Below are positions 62,757 through 64,000 of a stretch of DNA of 64,000 nucleotides, piece by piece. The notes beneath the pieces are model-generated. The model was not told where the DNA came from and did not search any database. It saw nothing but the letters and a program-made list of their open reading frames with translations. A program made the translations under genes and the position numbers. Source of the DNA: Actinomyces mediterranea (lineage in GTDB: Bacteria; Actinomycetota; Actinomycetes; Actinomycetales; Actinomycetaceae). Each line of letters starts with the position of its first letter. Within the stretch, counting starts at the first letter, position 1. The stretch spans positions 1,426,001 through 1,490,000 of the forward strand of contig NZ_FTPB01000004.1 in assembly GCF_900155595.1 (NCBI RefSeq), in the 5' to 3' direction.

Positions 62757-63999
62757 TGACGATCCCTTCGATGAAGCGGACGAAGCGCTGAGCGTTGTCG
62801 TCCGGGGTGCCCTGCGCGTCGAGCCACGTGATGCCCCGCCCCGCGGCATTGAGGCGTTCGCGGTTGCGTGCGAGGTCCTCCCACAGGTCCGCGAGGGCCG
62901 TGCGGTCCATTGCGGGGACGGCGTCGCCGGCGCCGGAGGCGGTGATGATCTCCGCGGCCTCTCCATTGACGGACAGACTGATGTGGCGTCCGATCTCAAG
63001 GGCCTCGTAGAGCTTGGAGGGGACGGTGTGGGACATGGGAGCCCAGTCCTGCAGATGGATGAGGACGGTGTCCGCCCACTCGTAGTGCTCCATGACGAGC
63101 CGGTAGGGGAGTCGTCCGGTGAATTCGACGGGGATGCCGAGCGTTTCAGCATTGTTGCGCAGCGTCTTCAGGTGTGCGCCCGACCCCACGATTCGCATTC
63201 GCGCGTCGACTCCGCGTTTGCGTACTTCGGCGAGGGCGTGGAGCGCGTTCGACAGTTCTTGGGCGCGTCCAGTCGTCCCGACGTAGAGGACCCGCAGCCC
63301 GGTGCGCTGTGGGGGGTTGTCCAGTTCCACCCCGCGCCTGGCGCCGAAGTTGCGGACGGTGAGGGTGGAGGAGATGCCCCGGTCGCGTAGGACACGGCCG
63401 AACGAGTCGGTTGTCGTGATGACGGCCGCCGAGTCCCGCAGGACACGGTTGAGGGCTTTTCCGCCGAAGAAGGCGGCGCTCCTGAAGGCGTGCTGCTTGA
63501 CGAGCCCGCGGCGTGCGGGCCGCCCCGTCACGGGCGCCCAGACGTTCATGTAGTCGATGAGGTCGGGCCAGGCGTCGCGCAGGTCGATGACGATCGGGAT
63601 CTTGTTACCGGCGGCGATGCCGTGCGCTGAGATCGCGGCGGGTAGGGGCGGTGCGGTGGCGATGATGAGCTCGGGGCGCCATTGACGCACCAGCTTGCGT
63701 CCCAGGCGGATCTGAGAGGCCATGATCCGCTCTTCATCGCGCACTCGGGCGTAGAGCGTGGAGTCGTGTCCGAGGAAATCCGAGCGGTGGATGATCTCCC
63801 CGTTGGTGCCCTCGGCGACGGCGCCGAACTGGTATTCAGACTCGGTGAACAACAGATGCCCCGTGGGGTAGTGCGGGGGAGGGGCGAGGACGTGGACCTC
63901 GTGCCCGGCCAGCGTCAACGCGCGCGTCAACCATGCCCAACGGCGTTGGGGAACGCCTTCCTCGGGTTCCCATGTTTGTGCGACGACCAGCAGACGCAT
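62740..63999 (-). CDS. Glycosyltransferase family 4 (WbuB-like)
   Basis: 419 residues, complete: ATG at 63999 next to the window end. GT-B fold with N-terminal VVAQTWEPEEGVPQRRW and APPPHYPTG, middle VVIDLRDAWPD and C-terminal VLYVGTTGRAQEL then SKLYEALEIGRHI. WbuB-type enzymes add amino sugars to lipid-linked glycans. It overlaps the preceding glycosyltransferase gene, and further glycan genes may lie beyond the right edge. Confidence 0.91.
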   Translation of the reverse strand: MRLLVVAQTWEPEEGVPQRRWAWLTRALTLAGHEVHVLAPPPHYPTGHLLFTESEYQFGAVAEGTNGEIIHRSDFLGHDSTLYARVRDEERIMASQIRLGRKLVRQWRPELIIATAPPLPAAISAHGIAAGNKIPIVIDLRDAWPDLIDYMNVWAPVTGRPARRGLVKQHAFRSAAFFGGKALNRVLRDSAAVITTTDSFGRVLRDRGISSTLTVRNFGARRGVELDNPPQRTGLRVLYVGTTGRAQELSNALHALAEVRKRGVDARMRIVGSGAHLKTLRNNAETLGIPVEFTGRLPYRLVMEHYEWADTVLIHLQDWAPMSHTVPSKLYEALEIGRHISLSVNGEAAEIITASGAGDAVPAMDRTALADLWEDLARNRERLNAAGRGITWLDAQGTPDDNAQRFVRFIEGIVNERVG

Positions 64000-64000
64000 G

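Noticed and set aside
62757-63152. N-terminal extension of the 592-residue glycosyltransferase
   Set aside because: Overlaps the neighbouring gene in another frame and is Ser/Pro/Arg-rich; ATG 62756 has a good ribosome-binding site.
1-64000. CRISPR array, rRNA operon or insertion sequence
   Set aside because: No regularly spaced repeats, no rRNA-like sequence and no transposase were seen on reading both strands.

Overview
The window is a high-GC, densely packed chromosomal segment of an actinobacterium. Support comes from a bS22 (AURKAIP1-type) mini ribosomal protein, DisA/RadA, LCP and YkuD wall enzymes, many GTG/TTG starts and a menaquinone plus NuoA-N respiratory chain. Gene content suggests Actinomycetaceae (Actinomyces or Schaalia type); this is inference, as there is no rRNA in the window. 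Apart from one small island it reads as ordinary chromosome: no integrase, transposase, phage module or CRISPR array was found.

Layout. 2-319: 3' end of a gene cut by the window edge. 344-9172 (minus strand): disA and radA, normally adjacent, separated by a 6.3 kb island (about 1455-7880) bordered by a decayed second copy of the radA 3' end. The island holds a minus-strand operon (secreted cationic peptide, sensor kinase, LuxR-type regulator) divergent from a lactococcin-972-type bacteriocin, a lipoprotein, a peptidoglycan-binding adaptor, an ABC ATPase and an FtsX-like permease. This is the most distinctive system here: a self-contained bacteriocin production, export and immunity locus with its own signalling arm. 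9231-11759: a frameshifted small gene and a Trk/Ktr potassium system. 11938-13576: small HTH regulator, bS22, a histidine phosphatase and a PLDc_N membrane protein.

13634-29022: menaquinone biosynthesis, with menA, menE, menB, menC, menD, menF, menG and a menJ-like reductase, interspersed with an L,D-transpeptidase, an HtrA protease, a lipoprotein and a GH42-like protein that lacks the catalytic barrel. menH and a DHNA-CoA thioesterase are not seen. 29060-44956: a complete 14-gene nuoA-N operon, most cistrons overlapping by 1-8 bases, followed by a polyprenyl diphosphate synthase (44953-45966) that probably makes the menaquinone tail. So one block encodes both the quinone and the NADH dehydrogenase that reduces it.

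46068-51048: an AztABCD-type zinc uptake locus with two AztD-like lipoproteins and a 45-base divergent promoter carrying a Fur/Zur-like dyad. 51204-56205: ferredoxin-NADP reductase, HtpX-like protease, YajQ, three tRNA genes (Tyr, Thr, Met), rpmG and murB. 56381-64000: a candidate 26-residue small protein, adenosine deaminase, a monoglyceride-lipase-like hydrolase, an LCP protein, an aminotransferase and two overlapping glycosyltransferases of an envelope glycan locus that runs off the right edge.
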